64,000 bases of DNA from Kalaharituber pfeilii (Eukaryota; Ascomycota; Pezizomycetes; Pezizales; Pezizaceae): assembly GCA_015179045.1 (NCBI GenBank), contig WHUZ01000011.1, forward strand, positions 1,240,001 to 1,304,000, written 5' to 3'. The notes under the pieces were generated by a model. That model was not told where the DNA came from. It made no database searches and saw only the letters and a program-made list of their open reading frames with translations. The stretch's first letter is position 1, and every line of letters begins with the position of its first letter. This document shows positions 1-11,548 of the stretch, one piece after another. The position numbers were made by a program, and so were the translations under genes.

Positions 1-2019
1 ATTCTAGCACACTATCACCCAGAACACGAAATCATTCTGGAAACGGATGCAAGCGACTTCGCACTTGGAGGGATCCTAAGTCAGAAGCAAGAAGACGGCA
101 AACTACACCCAGTTGCGTTCCATTCCCGGAAGTTCACCCCAGCCGAAATTAACTATGACATCTTCGACAAGGAGATGCTGGCTGTGGTGGAATGTATGAC
201 AGATACCTGGAGAGAATACTGTGAAGGTGCTAAGCACAGCATCAAAGTCTATACCGACCACGACAATCTCCGGATCTTCAACACCATTAAGAAGCTATCT
301 CGCCGTCAAGCACGATGGGCAGAAAAACTTGCCCCATTCGACTATACAATCATCTACCGAAAAGGAAAAGCGAATGCCAAGGCAGATGCTTTATCCAGAC
401 GTGGTGACCACGCCCTTAAGAAGGGGAGTGGACAGCGAGATCAGCAAGAAACTAAGTTCTGGGAAGAAGGAACGTGGCAGGAAGAGGAAGAAATTTTGAC
501 TGCAAGAACAATAAAAGCTCTGAAAATGGTAGCATTAACTGACGAATGGAGGAGCAAGCTAATCGAAGAAGGGAAAAAGGACAAATGGTATACTCAACTT
601 AAGGAACGCATCCAGCAGAAGAACGATAACGTCGATAAACGATTCAGTATCCGTGACGAAGTAGTCCTACACAACAACCGGTTTGTGATACCAACGGCCC
701 TTAGACAGGAAATACTTCAAGCAAAACATGATCATCCCCTCGCCGGCCACCTCGGAATCGAAAAAACCACAGAACTTATCGGCAGGGACTTCTATTGGCC
801 TAACGCTCACAACGATATCACGGAATACATTGGCGCATGCTTGGAATGCCAAAGGAACAAGGCACGAAGACACAAGAAATATGGCCTCCTTCACCCTCAT
901 GAGATACCATACCAACCATGGTCCTCTATCAGCATGGACTTCATTACCGAACTCCCTCCTTCAGACGGCTTCACACAAATATGGGTAGTAGTGGATAGGT
1001 TCACTAAGATGGCTCACTTCATCCCTCTAGCAGAACAATCCGCAGAACAATTAGCAACTACCTTCCTTCGAGAAATATGGCGACTCACGGCTTACCGAAG
1101 TCTATTATATCGGACCGAGACCCGAAGTTTACTTCAAACTTCTGGCAGGAACTCATGAAGAAACTCAAAGTCAACCTAAACATGAGTACCACTGCACACC
1201 TGGAAACCGATGGACAAACCGAAAGAGTCAACCAAACCCTCGAAGGTTACCTCCGCAACTACGTCACCTACCACTAGGACAATTGGAACCAACTCTTACC
1301 CTCGCAGAGTTCGCATACAATAACGCACAACATAGCTCCACCAAGACCTCACCTTTCTTCGCCAACTACGGCTTTCACCCCCTTGTTGATACCATCAATG
1401 AGGAGGAGGCCCTCAACGTACCCTCGGAGAACTCACAGGAGAATGGGAACGGATTCGCAAGGAACTGAACAAATCAATCGAACGAGCAGCTAAGTGGTAT
1501 GACCAACATCACGCCCAACAGCCAAACTTCAAGGAAGGAGACAAAGTCATGCTTAATGCCAAAAACATTCCGACAAAAAGACCTTCCAAGAAACTTGACG
1601 CTAAGTTGATCGGACCCTTCACTATCGAAAAAGCAATAGGCAAACGTTCCTTCAAGCTTAAGTTACCATACAACTTGAAGATACACCCTGTCTTTCACGT
1701 TTCACTGCTCGAACCGTTCAAAACATCCACTCTCAACCCTCTACCCGACTAACCATCCCTACTAATGCAAGAAGGCAAGGAAGAATACTTCATAGCCTCC
1801 ATCACTGATGTACGATACAATGGTACCAAGAAGACACTAGAGTACCTTGTGCAGTGGGAAGGTTATGGGCCCGAGGAGGCAACATGGGAAAGCCTAGGCG
1901 AACTATTAATGGATGATGGATCACCAGTGGATGCACTCAAAGAATTCCGCGAACGATACCCTGATAAAGAAAAACAAGCCGAATCAGGGCAACGAGGAAG
2001 AAAGAGAAAGAGAAGTTAG
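1..2019 (+). pseudogene. Gypsy-1 pol: RNase H, integrase, chromodomain (broken)
   Basis: Frame 1 is open from base 1 to about 1085, where a one-base loss in the segment before HGLPKSIISDRDPKFTS shifts the frame. A TAG at 1275-1277 replaces what is probably CAG, and another shift follows near 1290. The last part (about 1480-2019) is in one frame: a GPY-type region ending in PLPD, a TAA at 1750-1752, then the chromodomain (YLVQWEGYGPEEATWESL) up to the stop at 2019. Both stops can be explained by a C-to-T change in a glutamine codon. The chromodomain is intact as a unit. No functional polyprotein can come from this copy. Confidence 0.9.
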
Positions 2020-2431
2020 AAATGCAGTCAAGTTACTGACCTAGAGTGCAGATATATCTGTCATAAAGGTATGGCATGGACCTAACCTACAAACTTAAGT
2101 TCGTATAGTATTAACACTTATCCTAGATACAAGCCAAGGTGTCAAACGGAAAAGTGTTCAAGGGGTCAAGACACTACGAATATAGTAGTATGTCTTATGA
2201 TAAATAGGTAAAGCTCTTACCAACTACCTTCAACGTCAAAGACTAAGTAGAGGCACAGTCTATAGTCAGGACATCACGGAATATTACCTTGAGTATGATC
2301 ATGGCAATTAAGTTGCTAAGGTCAAGGTAAGAGATCCACTGATGCTAAGCTGTATGGCTTATATTCTTTTAAGAAATTAAAGAATAATAGCTAACAGGCA
2401 CTCGGGATGTGTGCTCTAAGAAGGGGAGTAC
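1..2431 (+). mobile_element. Ty3/Gypsy chromovirus, 3' part of pol, decayed (Gypsy-1)
   Basis: The window opens inside pol. The frame reads RNase H (ETDASDFALGGILSQ near base 50, the YTDHDN block near 255), then the integrase zinc finger (HDHPLAGHLG...CLECQRNK, about 726-860), the integrase core (SMDFITELP and VVVDRFTKMAHF, about 930-1020), a GPY-type region (LIGPFTIEKA) and a C-terminal chromodomain. This order is that of chromoviruses, whose chromodomain is thought to steer integration to heterochromatin. The reading frame is broken (see the pseudogene entry). A purine-rich tract at 2418-2431 directly precedes TGTTACAGG, the likely start of the 3' LTR. The 5' half lies outside the window. 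Confidence 0.93.
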
Positions 2432-3000
2432 TGTTACAGGCATAATCGTTCTCATGCTATAACACCATCTTGTTTAAGTGTCGTCAAAAGGTACTACCAA
2501 CTATAAAGCCTACCAGTCGGAAGTTTAGCTAACCCGATACTAGTCAGGTCTGTGGTAGTGGAACTTCTTCAGTTAAGAAGTAAGTAACTACTAAGATTAG
2601 CAATCTTGGTTACTAACTCTTCGGCAGCTCCTGTTGTACTATTCATTGTACGATAACCTTTTCTTATTTTCTTATATCATTGATCTTTGTATAGGAATTG
2701 GAGTTATGATAGTATTTTTAGATAGAGGCTTGCATTAGAGGTTTCAAGTTCTTGTATTTCTTGTTCTAGAATTTATTGTAAGGGTTGGTCAAAAAGAAAG
2801 GCTGTCACTTGGCTTTTTTCAGGGTCTGGCTTGATCCCCAGAATCCATTCAAGCTGAATTTGTTAATTGCTTTGAAGAACTATATTTTATATAAATAGAA
2901 GTCTAACCTACTAGAGTTAGAAGGGAAGGACCTAGAACTCAACCCTAACAAATATAAAGCTTTCTTACTACCTTAACTACTTTATTTTCTGTGACTTATA
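2432..3000 (+). repeat. Probable 3' LTR of Gypsy-1 (right end uncertain)
   Basis: Starts TGTTACAGG right after a purine tract, as LTRs do. A TATA-like block (TATATAAATAG) lies near 2890. I cannot find the matching 5' LTR in the window, so the right boundary is a guess. Confidence 0.45.
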
Positions 3001-3274
3001 TTTAATTATATTTCATATTGCACTTAGTTATTTAGTAAACGGCTTACTTCCAATGTACCCCATAACCTTAGTGATATATTTTGGCTACCATTTCGGCTAC
3101 TATCTAGGCTACCATTTCAACTGCCATTTTGATTACTACTTCGACTACTATTTTAACTACTATTTCAGTAGCTATTACAGCAGCCTTTTCAGCTATAGCT
3201 CACCACATATCTACCAAGTAAGAAGCTAACCTCAGTTTGCTAAGGCTATACAAAATAGTACTCACACCAGTCGC

Positions 3275-3562
3275 TACTAGATAGAGAAATAAGTATTTGT
3301 ACGGGAGATAAATGCATATTTATGTCCTATGCAGTATTCAGTAGAAATTAGCATATTTTCTTATTCATGGCTAGTGATAGCTATAAGATAGTCCAAATTT
3401 TCTAGTAGGGTATCTAAATTCATTATGTAAGAAAGTATTTAGACAGCTGACATAATGACTTTGAGCCTGTTTTATTGCCAAGTATACTAAAATATACCAA
3501 ATACCATATATTGTATAATATATATCTATCCCCTATTCAAATACTTATTTTTCTGTCTAGTA
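3275..3562 (+). mobile_element. MITE with TA target duplication (copy 1)
   Basis: Terminal inverted repeats start TACTAGATAGAGAAATAAG at 3275 and end with the complementary block at 3539-3562. Outer TA dinucleotides fit a Tc1/mariner-type target. No coding capacity. The interior at 3370-3455 reappears in reverse orientation in the neighbouring copy. Confidence 0.75.
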
Positions 3563-3882
3563 CTAGATAGAAAAATAAGTATTTAGACAGGAGATAATAT
3601 ATATTATATGCTATATAGTATTTGGCAGAAACTAGCATATTTTTATATATTTGATAGTAAAGAGTAGGTATAAAAGTTCAAATTCATTATATCAGCTGTC
3701 TAAATTTCATTATATTAGCTGTCTAAATACTTTCTTACATAATGAAGTTGGACACCCTATTACAAAATTTAGACTATCTTATAGCTATTATTAGACAAAA
3801 ATATGTTAGTTTCTGTCGAATACTGTATAGCATATAAATATACATTTATTGCCTATCCAAATACTTATTTTTTTGTCTAGTA
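3561..3882 (-). mobile_element. MITE with TA target duplication (copy 2, opposite orientation)
   Basis: Begins TACTAGATAGAAAAATAAG, sharing its first TA with the end of copy 1, and ends ...TTTTTGTCTAGTA at 3882. Its interior (about 3710-3790) is the reverse complement of the interior of copy 1, so the two elements lie in opposite directions. Confidence 0.75.
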
Positions 3883-4560
3883 TAGCAGTTAATGACTACA
3901 CAGGAAATTAAAATAGGTGGCCGCTATAGTAGTTAACAGGCTATTAAGCACTGAGTAGACTATGTATAAGATTTGACCATTTTATGCATGTTAATCAGAA
4001 AATTGCCTCCTCGCCCTCTAAAATAGGCATACTAAATGTGTTAAAAATATACTAGTTGCATATATATGCTATTTTGGCATATGTTAGTTAAATACATTGT
4101 AAATGGGTATGTAAAAAGTGGGTCATTTGGTGCATATTAAATACAGCACAAATGGGCATAGTAAATATATTACAAATACTCTCATTATATATATCAAAAA
4201 TAGGTTACTTTGTGTATAGTAAATATGTTAAAAATACCCTACTCGTGTGTATAGAAAATGGATTATTCTCTGCATATTAAAAATATCACAAATGGGATTC
4301 TTACATATGTAAAAAATATAGAAGACTATTTGTGCATATGAAATACATCAAAAATCCCCTCATTAGGTATATATAGCATATGTATATTAAATCTATTCAA
4401 AATTGCCTCTTTGTTGCTAATACTCTCGTCACTAATACCTTTGTCACCAATGCACTTGTTATGTATATGGAAGATAGACCATTTTACATATAGTAAATGC
4501 ATCAAAAATATTGTCATTATACTTATAAGTATATGTAGAGATTGGGTTATTTTCATTGAA
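3883..4560. other. AT-rich spacer, no gene seen
   Basis: Strongly AT-rich with many short TATA/CATATA runs and loosely repeated segments of the form 'gtaaatatgttaaaaata...'. I see no gene, RNA or clear element boundary. It resembles heavily mutated repeat DNA. Confidence 0.5.
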
Positions 4561-4569
4561 TACCTAACC

Positions 4570-5480
4570 TACTATACTAAATAGCTGCAAGTGGAGTTAT
4601 ATGAAAAAAAGTCAGATACCTCACAATATACTAAATATATCTAACATCTTATGCATACACTTATTATATACTATACGTTCAACAGATTCCATATCTTATA
4701 TATATAATCAACATATATAATATACCTAATATCTTATTCATATAGTCTAATGTATAATTATATATAATGTCTCATGTATATACTCAATATCTGATCCATG
4801 TAGCTAATATGTATAAAACATTCAATATACTCAATATGCCTAATATCTCATACATATAGTCACAGAGTGAATATCCACTCTGAGTTGGGGAAATTGACTG
4901 CTTTTTTAGATGCGTATACTTAATATACTTAATATATGCACAATTGGCCAAATATATCTAGTACCTTTATAGCAGATAATTATCTCAATTTGGCAACATC
5001 ATAGTATGTATATAGTACCCTTTTAGAACATTACTGAATTGAGATAAAGTTTATATTATTACAAATCTCAATATAGCAGTATACGAGTAAGGATAAAATA
5101 AAGGACCTCCAGTTGTTGAGTGCTTGGGCCACTCTAGCTGTCCAAGTCGGATGTTATGTTACATTAGTCAGCCTTAAAAATGATACTAGGCTAATGTACC
5201 CAGATTGACTGTGATGAACTGTTGATCAGTATGCTTCAGGTTGCTAGTTAATACTGCCAGAATTATATTTCATGGTCTCAAACCTAAGCTGAGACTTCAC
5301 TAGCAAGATACGCTGAAAATCATATAGTGTGCTTTGATAATACAACAAGTGCGGCAGACGTAAATGGCCTCAGAAGTACTACATACTCCTATTAACAGAC
5401 CCCTTTTCATGCTGCAAGGTGTGGCAGAGTGAGCTCAACTTTACAGGTATGGCAGGCCTCCCTCGGTGGTGGGAGATGTG
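4570..5480 (+). repeat. Dispersed repeat R1, copy 1 (AT-decayed)
   Basis: Shares ordered landmarks with 14640-17400 and 50535-54660: a CATGCA...CTCATTATATAC block, the 'agagtgaat...attgac' block, 'caattatctcaatttggcaacatc', 'gatcagtatgcttc.aggttgc', and at the end units of about 55 bp with 'gagctcaa.tttaacaggtatggcagg'. This copy has many C-to-T and G-to-A differences from the copy near 14.6-17.4 kb. No protein is evident. Confidence 0.7.
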
Positions 5481-5780
5481 GCAGAATGGACTAAATTTGA
5501 CTTATGGCAAATACATCGCAATTGCCCTCATCGCGCATGTAGAAAATCTATAGGTTATTTTATTGCCCTCATTATAGAAAATCTATAGCTTATTTTATTG
5601 CCCTCATTGTGTATGTAGAAAATAGGTCATTTTATGCAACAGCAAATACTCAGCAGATTCAGGAGATGTTTATAAACTCAGTAGACTAAGAGATAAATGA
5701 TATAAAAAAAAAAAAAGAACTCAGTGGACGCCCACTCAGTAGAGAACCCAGTGGAAGTTCACGAACTCAGCAGTTGAGGA

Positions 5781-6288
5781 TTTTTTTTTTTTTTATTTCA
5801 CGTGACCCCGCTTGCAGCTATTCGCAATGGCAGGGCCCCTGGGTCTAAACCCTCGAAGCCCGGAGGCAGGCTTATCTACCTAGCTATTCCACCACCATCC
5901 CTACAAACGAAAACCCGACCCCTCCCCGCCCTACCTCCACGAGGCAATAAAAATGGCTACAACTTTCTTCCACCGCCACCTTCACACAAACGAAAAATTC
6001 GTCCCCTCCCTGTTCTTCTGCTCTACCGTCCATTTCTTGTCGTCAATGTCCTCCCACCTTCCCCATCCTTCCAAGTATTCTACCTCCTCACACCTGAACA
6101 CCAGGTGGTCCGCCGTTTGCTTCTCTCCACATCCACATACACTCCCCTCGATCGCTTTCCCAATCCTGACTTCCCACTCCTTCCCAATCCCCTTTCCCTT
6201 TCTCAATCTCGTGAACGCCGTTGCGGCCCTCCTTGTCCACTCCATCACTGTGCCCCCCCCATATCCCCTTTCTTTTCTCCTCCAGCGC
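5781..6288 (-). mobile_element. Family-B LINE, 5'-truncated, minus strand
   Basis: A poly-T run at 5781-5794 is followed (on the minus strand read backward) by the family-B tail: GGGGTCACGTGA, CCTGCCATTGC, GGGTTTAGACCC and CCTCCGGGCTT. Upstream on the minus strand (6248 to 5982) is the end of ORF2 with the zinc motif CGCGEKQTADHLVFRC. The insertion sits inside or at the edge of the minisatellite at 6289; flanking blocks 'gaactcagtgg' occur on both sides, but no exact target duplication could be read. Confidence 0.8.
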
Positions 6289-6495
6289 CAGCTCAGTTGG
6301 CGTACGCCAACTCACTGGAGGACCCAGTACCAGCTCAGTTGGCGTACGCCAACTCACTGGAGGACCCAGTGCCAACTGAGTTGGCGTACGCGAACTCACT
6401 GGCGGGCCCGGTGCCAGCTCAGTTGGCGTACGTGAACTCAGTGGGCGAGTTGGCGTACGCGAACTCAGTGAGTGAGTTGGCGTACGCGAACTCAA
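6289..6495. repeat. Minisatellite, 42-bp units with a 16-bp palindrome
   Basis: Units start at 6289, 6331, 6373 and 6415, exactly 42 bp apart, followed by two shorter units to about 6495. Each unit contains GTTGGCGTACGCCAAC or a one-to-two-base variant. The 42-bp phase keeps a reading frame open (repeat LAYANS), which is probably a by-product of the unit length rather than a gene. Confidence 0.9.
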
Positions 6496-6538
6496 CCTCG
6501 AACCCGATGGCAATTGACTGTAAAACTCCCTAGTATTG

Positions 6539-7080
6539 GCTTCGTCATGAAGAACGTCGACACCATAATTGCGAACCATATAGCAGGGCACCCAGAGGCT
6601 ATGACCAACTGGTCTCTATGGAAGGACAAAGCTGTATCCATTGCCACCTACGCCTCCAAGACCTCTTACTCCTCCTCTCAAAAGTCTGCCGCAAATAAGC
6701 ATTCCCAACCCGGCTCAACCGCCCCAGCATCCTCCCGTCGCCTCACCCAATCGGCCGAGGGGTACACAGTGGAAAACCCTAAGAACCATGACTTAGTTTC
6801 CTCTCGGGTAAAGGACGAATGGTCTAAGAAGGGGCACTGCATAAAATGTGGCGCCTCCAATCACAAGGCCCATGAGTGTTTTATAGGCTGGACATATAAG
6901 GAAGAGCCAGGAAAGAAGGACAGCAAAGCCCCCATCAAGAAAGAACAAGGGGCTGTCAAGGCACTGGAGGAGCGAATCGAGAAACCCCGCAAGCGGCAGC
7001 GCATGGATAGGGGTCACCTGCGGATAACCGAACTCAATTCCGAAGGAGAGTCAGTACACAACGAGTCGGAAAACGAATAG
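6539..7080 (+). pseudogene. Gypsy-2 gag, C-terminal part with CCHC zinc knuckle
   Basis: The frame runs from the minisatellite into GFVMKNVDTIIANH and on to a stop at 7080. The nucleic-acid-binding zinc knuckle is CIKCGASNHKAHEC (C-x2-C-x4-H-x4-C) near 6838-6880, followed by a lysine-rich tail. The N-terminal capsid region is missing. Pol lies in another frame, so a full-length relative would need a frameshift or a separate start. Confidence 0.85.
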
Positions 7081-7089
7081 GGGACTCTC

Positions 7090-10000
7090 AACATACCATT
7101 GGGCAGTCCCCAGAACACACACCTCTCCTTGATACGGATATTCTCTTCCAGCCATCTGGCGTCAAGATCCGAGCACTTATCGACTGTGGTGTATCTGCTT
7201 CTGTTGTTTCTTTGTCTCTGGGAAGGAAATTGGGTTGGAAAGATCGGGCAAGACCTGTAAACATACGCTAGGGGGACGGAAGCTCCCTGGAAGGAGGGAC
7301 AAAGATTTTGAATACTGCATTTGTGTTTTCTGGCGTTCGGAGTAAATCAGGTAATGTGATCTCTGGTACTGTGTTTGATTTTGATGCAGAGTGCTTGGAT
7401 ATTGGTGACAGGGAAGTTCTTTTGGGATTATCTTGGCTAGGAAGGAAAGGTTTCTCTGTTGATTGTGAAAACCAGCGTTTGGTGCATAATTCCCTTGATT
7501 TTGTTGTTCCTTATGATGAAATCGTTCTGCCATCTGTTTCTGTCCTGGAATTGGAAAAGGAACCCCTAGAGGAGGGCGATGTATTACTAATGATTGATGC
7601 ACGCGAACGTTATGAACGTTACGCTCAAGTGTTCTCTGAGGAGCAAGCAGCCAGACTACCACCCCACCGATCCTGGGACCACGAGATCTCACTCAATGAC
7701 CCTAATGCTAAAGTACCTAATGGCCCAATATACAAGACCACCTGGGAGGAAGATGAAGCCCTGCAGAGGTATCTAGAAGAGCATCTACCCACCGGCAAGA
7801 TTAGACGTTCAAGATCCGCCGCTGGCGTACCAATATTATTCGTCCGAAAAAAGGATGGCTCACTCCGTTTATGTGTGGACTATAGAGGACTCAACAAGAT
7901 TACAGTACCGAACCGTTACCCCCTCCCACTCATGCCAGACCTTCTGGAGAAGACCCGCGGCGGTAAATACTTCACTAAATTAGACCTCAAGAACGGCTAC
8001 TACCTCATCTGAATCAAGTCAGGTGATGAATGGAAGACCACCTTCAAGACCAAGAAGGGCCTGTTCGAATATACCGTTATGCCCTTTGGGCTCGTCAACG
8101 CACCGGCGAGCTTTCAAGAAATGATGGACGAAATCCTGAAGAACGTTGATGGGATAGTATGGTACTTGGACGATATCTTAATCTATGGCGGAAGGACTGA
8201 AGCCGAACACCAAAGGATCGTGGAACAGATCCTGTAACTACTGCTTGACTACAGACAGGCTGTGAACCTGGCTAAGTTCGAATTTCACGTACAAGAAACA
8301 ACCTTCCTTGGCCATATCATTAATGGGAAGGAGATCAAGATGGACCCCCGTAAGCTCAGTACCATTGCCGACTGGCCAACACCAACCAAGAAAAAGGAAG
8401 TCCAGAAGTTTCTAGGCTTCGCCAATTATTACCGCCGCTTCATCAAAAACTACAGCGCCAGAGCCAAACCGCTCACATCTCTCACAGGCAATATACCATT
8501 CTCATGGGACGATGCGCAACAGCAGTCATTCGATGAACTCAAGCAAGCATTCATATCCGCCTCAGTATTGCGCCCATAGGATAGAACCCTGGAAACAATC
8601 ATGGAAACCGACGCATCTAACCAAGCCCTTGCTGGCATTCTCTCCCAATACCACGAGGAGAACGGGACCAGAATGTTACACCCGGTCGACTTCCACTCAT
8701 GAGCTCTCAACGCAGCCGAACGAAATTACCCTATCCATGACAAAGAGCTGTTGGCAATCGTCGACTGCTTCAAGAAATGGTATACCTGGCTATAGGGGGT
8801 ACACGTCGATGTGTACACGGATCACCACGGCCTCAAATACTTCACTACTAAGCAGAAGCTCAACTCCCGACAAGCCAACTGGTATATGAAGATGTGCGAG
8901 CTGGACTTTACTATCATCTACCGCAAGGGAAGTGATAACGGGAAGGCCGATGCTATATCACGTCGAACCGGTGACGAACCCGCAGGTCTAGAGATCCAAC
9001 TTCTAAAAGATGGGTAATTACTCATTAACGGTGACCTCGTTGAGGAGTGTTAGCGTAGGCGTCGCTGGGCTCACGGTTACGGTGCGAAGGCAGCGAAGCG
9101 GACGGCAAAAGGTTACGCGAGAGCGTTAAGTGAGAGTTCAACTTAGAACACCGCTAGTGTCTTGATTTCTTCTAGCTATCTATTCGGCCCGTTTATATAG
9201 ACTTCCGGACTATCAACATGATGTGACAATGACATGATGAATATAGATAAGACACGTAGATAAGGAGACGTAGTAGAAACATGCATTAGGAAGGTCAGTA
9301 GCACCTAATGCATGTACGCATATTACTTTGTAAACCATGTGCAGTTGCTAGTCGGTATGACTTATTGCTTGACACACACTTCTGTACGCAACCGCCGTTT
9401 CTCGGGCCCAAAGTGTTCCATGCGTTGCCTAGTAGTGATCAGCTACATCTTCAGCACACGGCTTATACGGAACTGGCGGTGCTTCTCGGGGCAGTATCCC
9501 GTAAGTCTTACCTTAGCCGTAACAAGGAGGACCCAGAGTTGGAAGGCATCGATACTAAGGATTGGGAAAGAAAAAATGGTCTCCTGGTGGTACCAGAAGA
9601 ACACAGACTGGCAGTCATGAAACAGTGCCACGACTCAGAAGTCGCGGGCCACTGGGGGGTGCACCGCATCCAAGAAATGATATCAAGGAACTTCTACTGG
9701 GATGGATGGAAAGAAGCTACGCAAACATACGTCGCCAGTTGTGCAGCATGCCAAAAGGCGAAAGCTGACCGGCATGCTCGTCGAACCCAATTAATACCAA
9801 TGCTAACTGGAATCAAGCCCTTCGAGGAAGTAGCTATGGATTTTGTTGGAGAACTACCAGATTCGGAAGGCTATAACGCGATCGTCGTTATCACGGACCG
9901 CTTCACCAAGGTCCAACGATACATACCGGCCAAAACAACCTGGACGTCTACAGATATCGTCGCAGCATTCATCAACAACATCTGGCGACATCACGGGCTA

Positions 10001-10900
10001 CCACAGGCCATTACATCAGATCGAGAACCCCAATTCACCTCCGCATGTTGGAAGGAGATTAACCAACAGCTTAACATCAAACTCTAGCTATCCACACCCT
10101 ACCACCCACAAACTGACGGATTGTCAGAATGAGCAATACAAACTCTCAAGCAATACTTGCGCATCTTCTGCTACGATAGGCAAAACCGTTGGGTCACTTG
10201 GCTACCGCTGGCCAAGTATGCATACAATACCTCAAAAATGTCAACCCACGGCTACACACCCTTCGAAAGCCTATATGGATTCAACCCCAAAACAATACAC
10301 GTCTTGGATGAGCATACTTTCGCCTCACCGGCAGCAGAGGACTGGCTAGACAGGATGACTACAGTACACAACCAAATACATGACACCCTCAAAAAAATAA
10401 ACGATAAGAGGTCGAAGCTCTTCACCGAAAAGTCAAGGCAATTCCAAGTAGGGGATAAAGTACTGGTTGACCGACGGAACCTACAGGTCAAGTCGGGCAA
10501 TAATCGGGCACTTACCAACAAATATATCGGTCCCTACAAGGTGAAGAGAGTCGTAAGCCGCCATGCATATTAACTTGAACTACCTCAGGGTATGCAGCTA
10601 CACAGAGTCATCCATGTCAGCCTCCTCAAGCCATTTTAAACTCGAGAAAATGGTGACAACATAGACCTCGATGACGACGAAGAATTCTACTATGATGTCG
10701 ACCATGTTGTTGACAGTCGTAAGGTCCGAGGCCAGGTTAAATATCGAATCCGTTGGCAGGGGTACAACGAAAAGGATGACACTTGGGAGCCTATTGGCAA
10801 CCTACAGCGCTCGCTGGAATCCGTAATGGAGTTCCATGAGAAGCACCCGTGAAAGCCTAAAGACCCTAGTCTACAGGCAACATGAACCAACGTTCCAATA
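7090..10900 (+). pseudogene. Gypsy-2 pol with chromodomain, interrupted by stops and a solo LTR
   Basis: One frame carries protease (ALIDCGVSAS near 7174), RT (VPILFVRKKDGSLRLCVDYR near 7830; YLDD near 8163), RNase H (METDASNQALAG; VYTDHHGLKYF), then after the solo LTR the integrase zinc finger (HDSEVAGHWG...CAACQKAK), core (AMDFVGELP; TDRFTKVQ) and GPY region, and a chromodomain (KYRIRWQGYNEKDDTWEP near 10740). In-frame stops include 7269 TAG, 8010 TGA, 8236 TAA, 8577 TAG, 8700 TGA, 8793 TAG, 9015 TAA, 10085 TAG and 10129 TGA. Most fit CGA, CAA or CAG turned into a stop, and 10085 fits TGG to TAG. Removing 9048-9524 plus one AGGAG restores a continuous frame at the insertion point. The protease has DCG where DSG or DTG is usual. 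Confidence 0.93.
9048..9524 (-). mobile_element. Solo LTR of the Gypsy-2 family
   Basis: 477 bp from TGTTAGCGTAGG to GCCGTAACA, flanked by perfect 5-bp duplications AGGAG (9043-9047 and 9525-9529). In reverse complement it begins TGTTACGGCTAAGG, like the 3' LTRs at 11222 and 19041, and ends CGCTAACA. It is therefore the remnant of a second insertion, reduced by LTR recombination, in opposite orientation to its host. Confidence 0.95.
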
Positions 10901-11548
10901 ATGGGCGTTATTTGGCACCGAGGTCTAGCTACATGGGCTACAACCTCATGTAAGTCGTTATACCTTCCACGCTCTTGAGCTTTTGCCCACAGGGTTTTAC
11001 TCGAGAAGTGGTTTAATGGCTAACGCTTATGAAAACTACTATTCATGCAGGACACACCAGTCTTACCATCGGCCACCAATGAGTTTTAGTGATGACAGTA
11101 CCCAGCGCATAGAGTACGCCGACACTCTTAGCCTTCACAAACATACACTGCCCCAACCGAATAGGTTTTCGGATCGGTTTAGATGCTTTTCGGGGCAGAA
11201 AAGCTTTAAAACGGGGGGTGATGTTATGGCTAAGGTAAGGCTTACGGGAAATACCGGGAACCCCCGCCCGAATCGCTGTAAGGCGTATGCTGAAGATGTG
11301 ACTGATCACCACTCAACAACACGGGGATTCACTTCGGGCCCATGGACTGGCGGGTGGCTAATGAAGTGTGTGTCAATAGTAAGTCATACGACAGCACTGC
11401 ACATTACTCAATAATTAATACTAATATGCGCGCATGCATTAGTTGCTGCTACCGCTACTCCTAATGCATGTTTCTACTACGTTTCCTTATCTACGTGTCT
11501 TATCTATATTCATCATGCCATTGTCATATCATGTTGATGGCCGGGAAG

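Larger units (their letters stand above)
6500..11221 (+). mobile_element. Ty3/Gypsy chromovirus (Gypsy-2), gag-pol body
   Basis: Ordered gag zinc knuckle, protease, reverse transcriptase, RNase H, integrase and chromodomain on the plus strand, ending at a purine tract (11207-11221) and a 3' LTR. The 5' LTR and the start of gag are missing; the element begins abruptly after the minisatellite. A solo LTR of the same family sits in pol, and the 3' LTR is split by a LINE. The TTCAA after the 3' LTR (13978-13982) is the candidate target duplication, with no left partner because of the 5' truncation. Confidence 0.95.

Noticed and set aside
6289..6495. CRISPR-like array
   Set aside because: Units are continuous tandem repeats without unique spacers, and the genome is eukaryotic.
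5802..6533. 243-codon plus-strand ORF with LAYANS repeats
   Set aside because: It crosses the antisense strand of a LINE and the 42-bp minisatellite, whose unit is a multiple of three; nothing suggests a gene.
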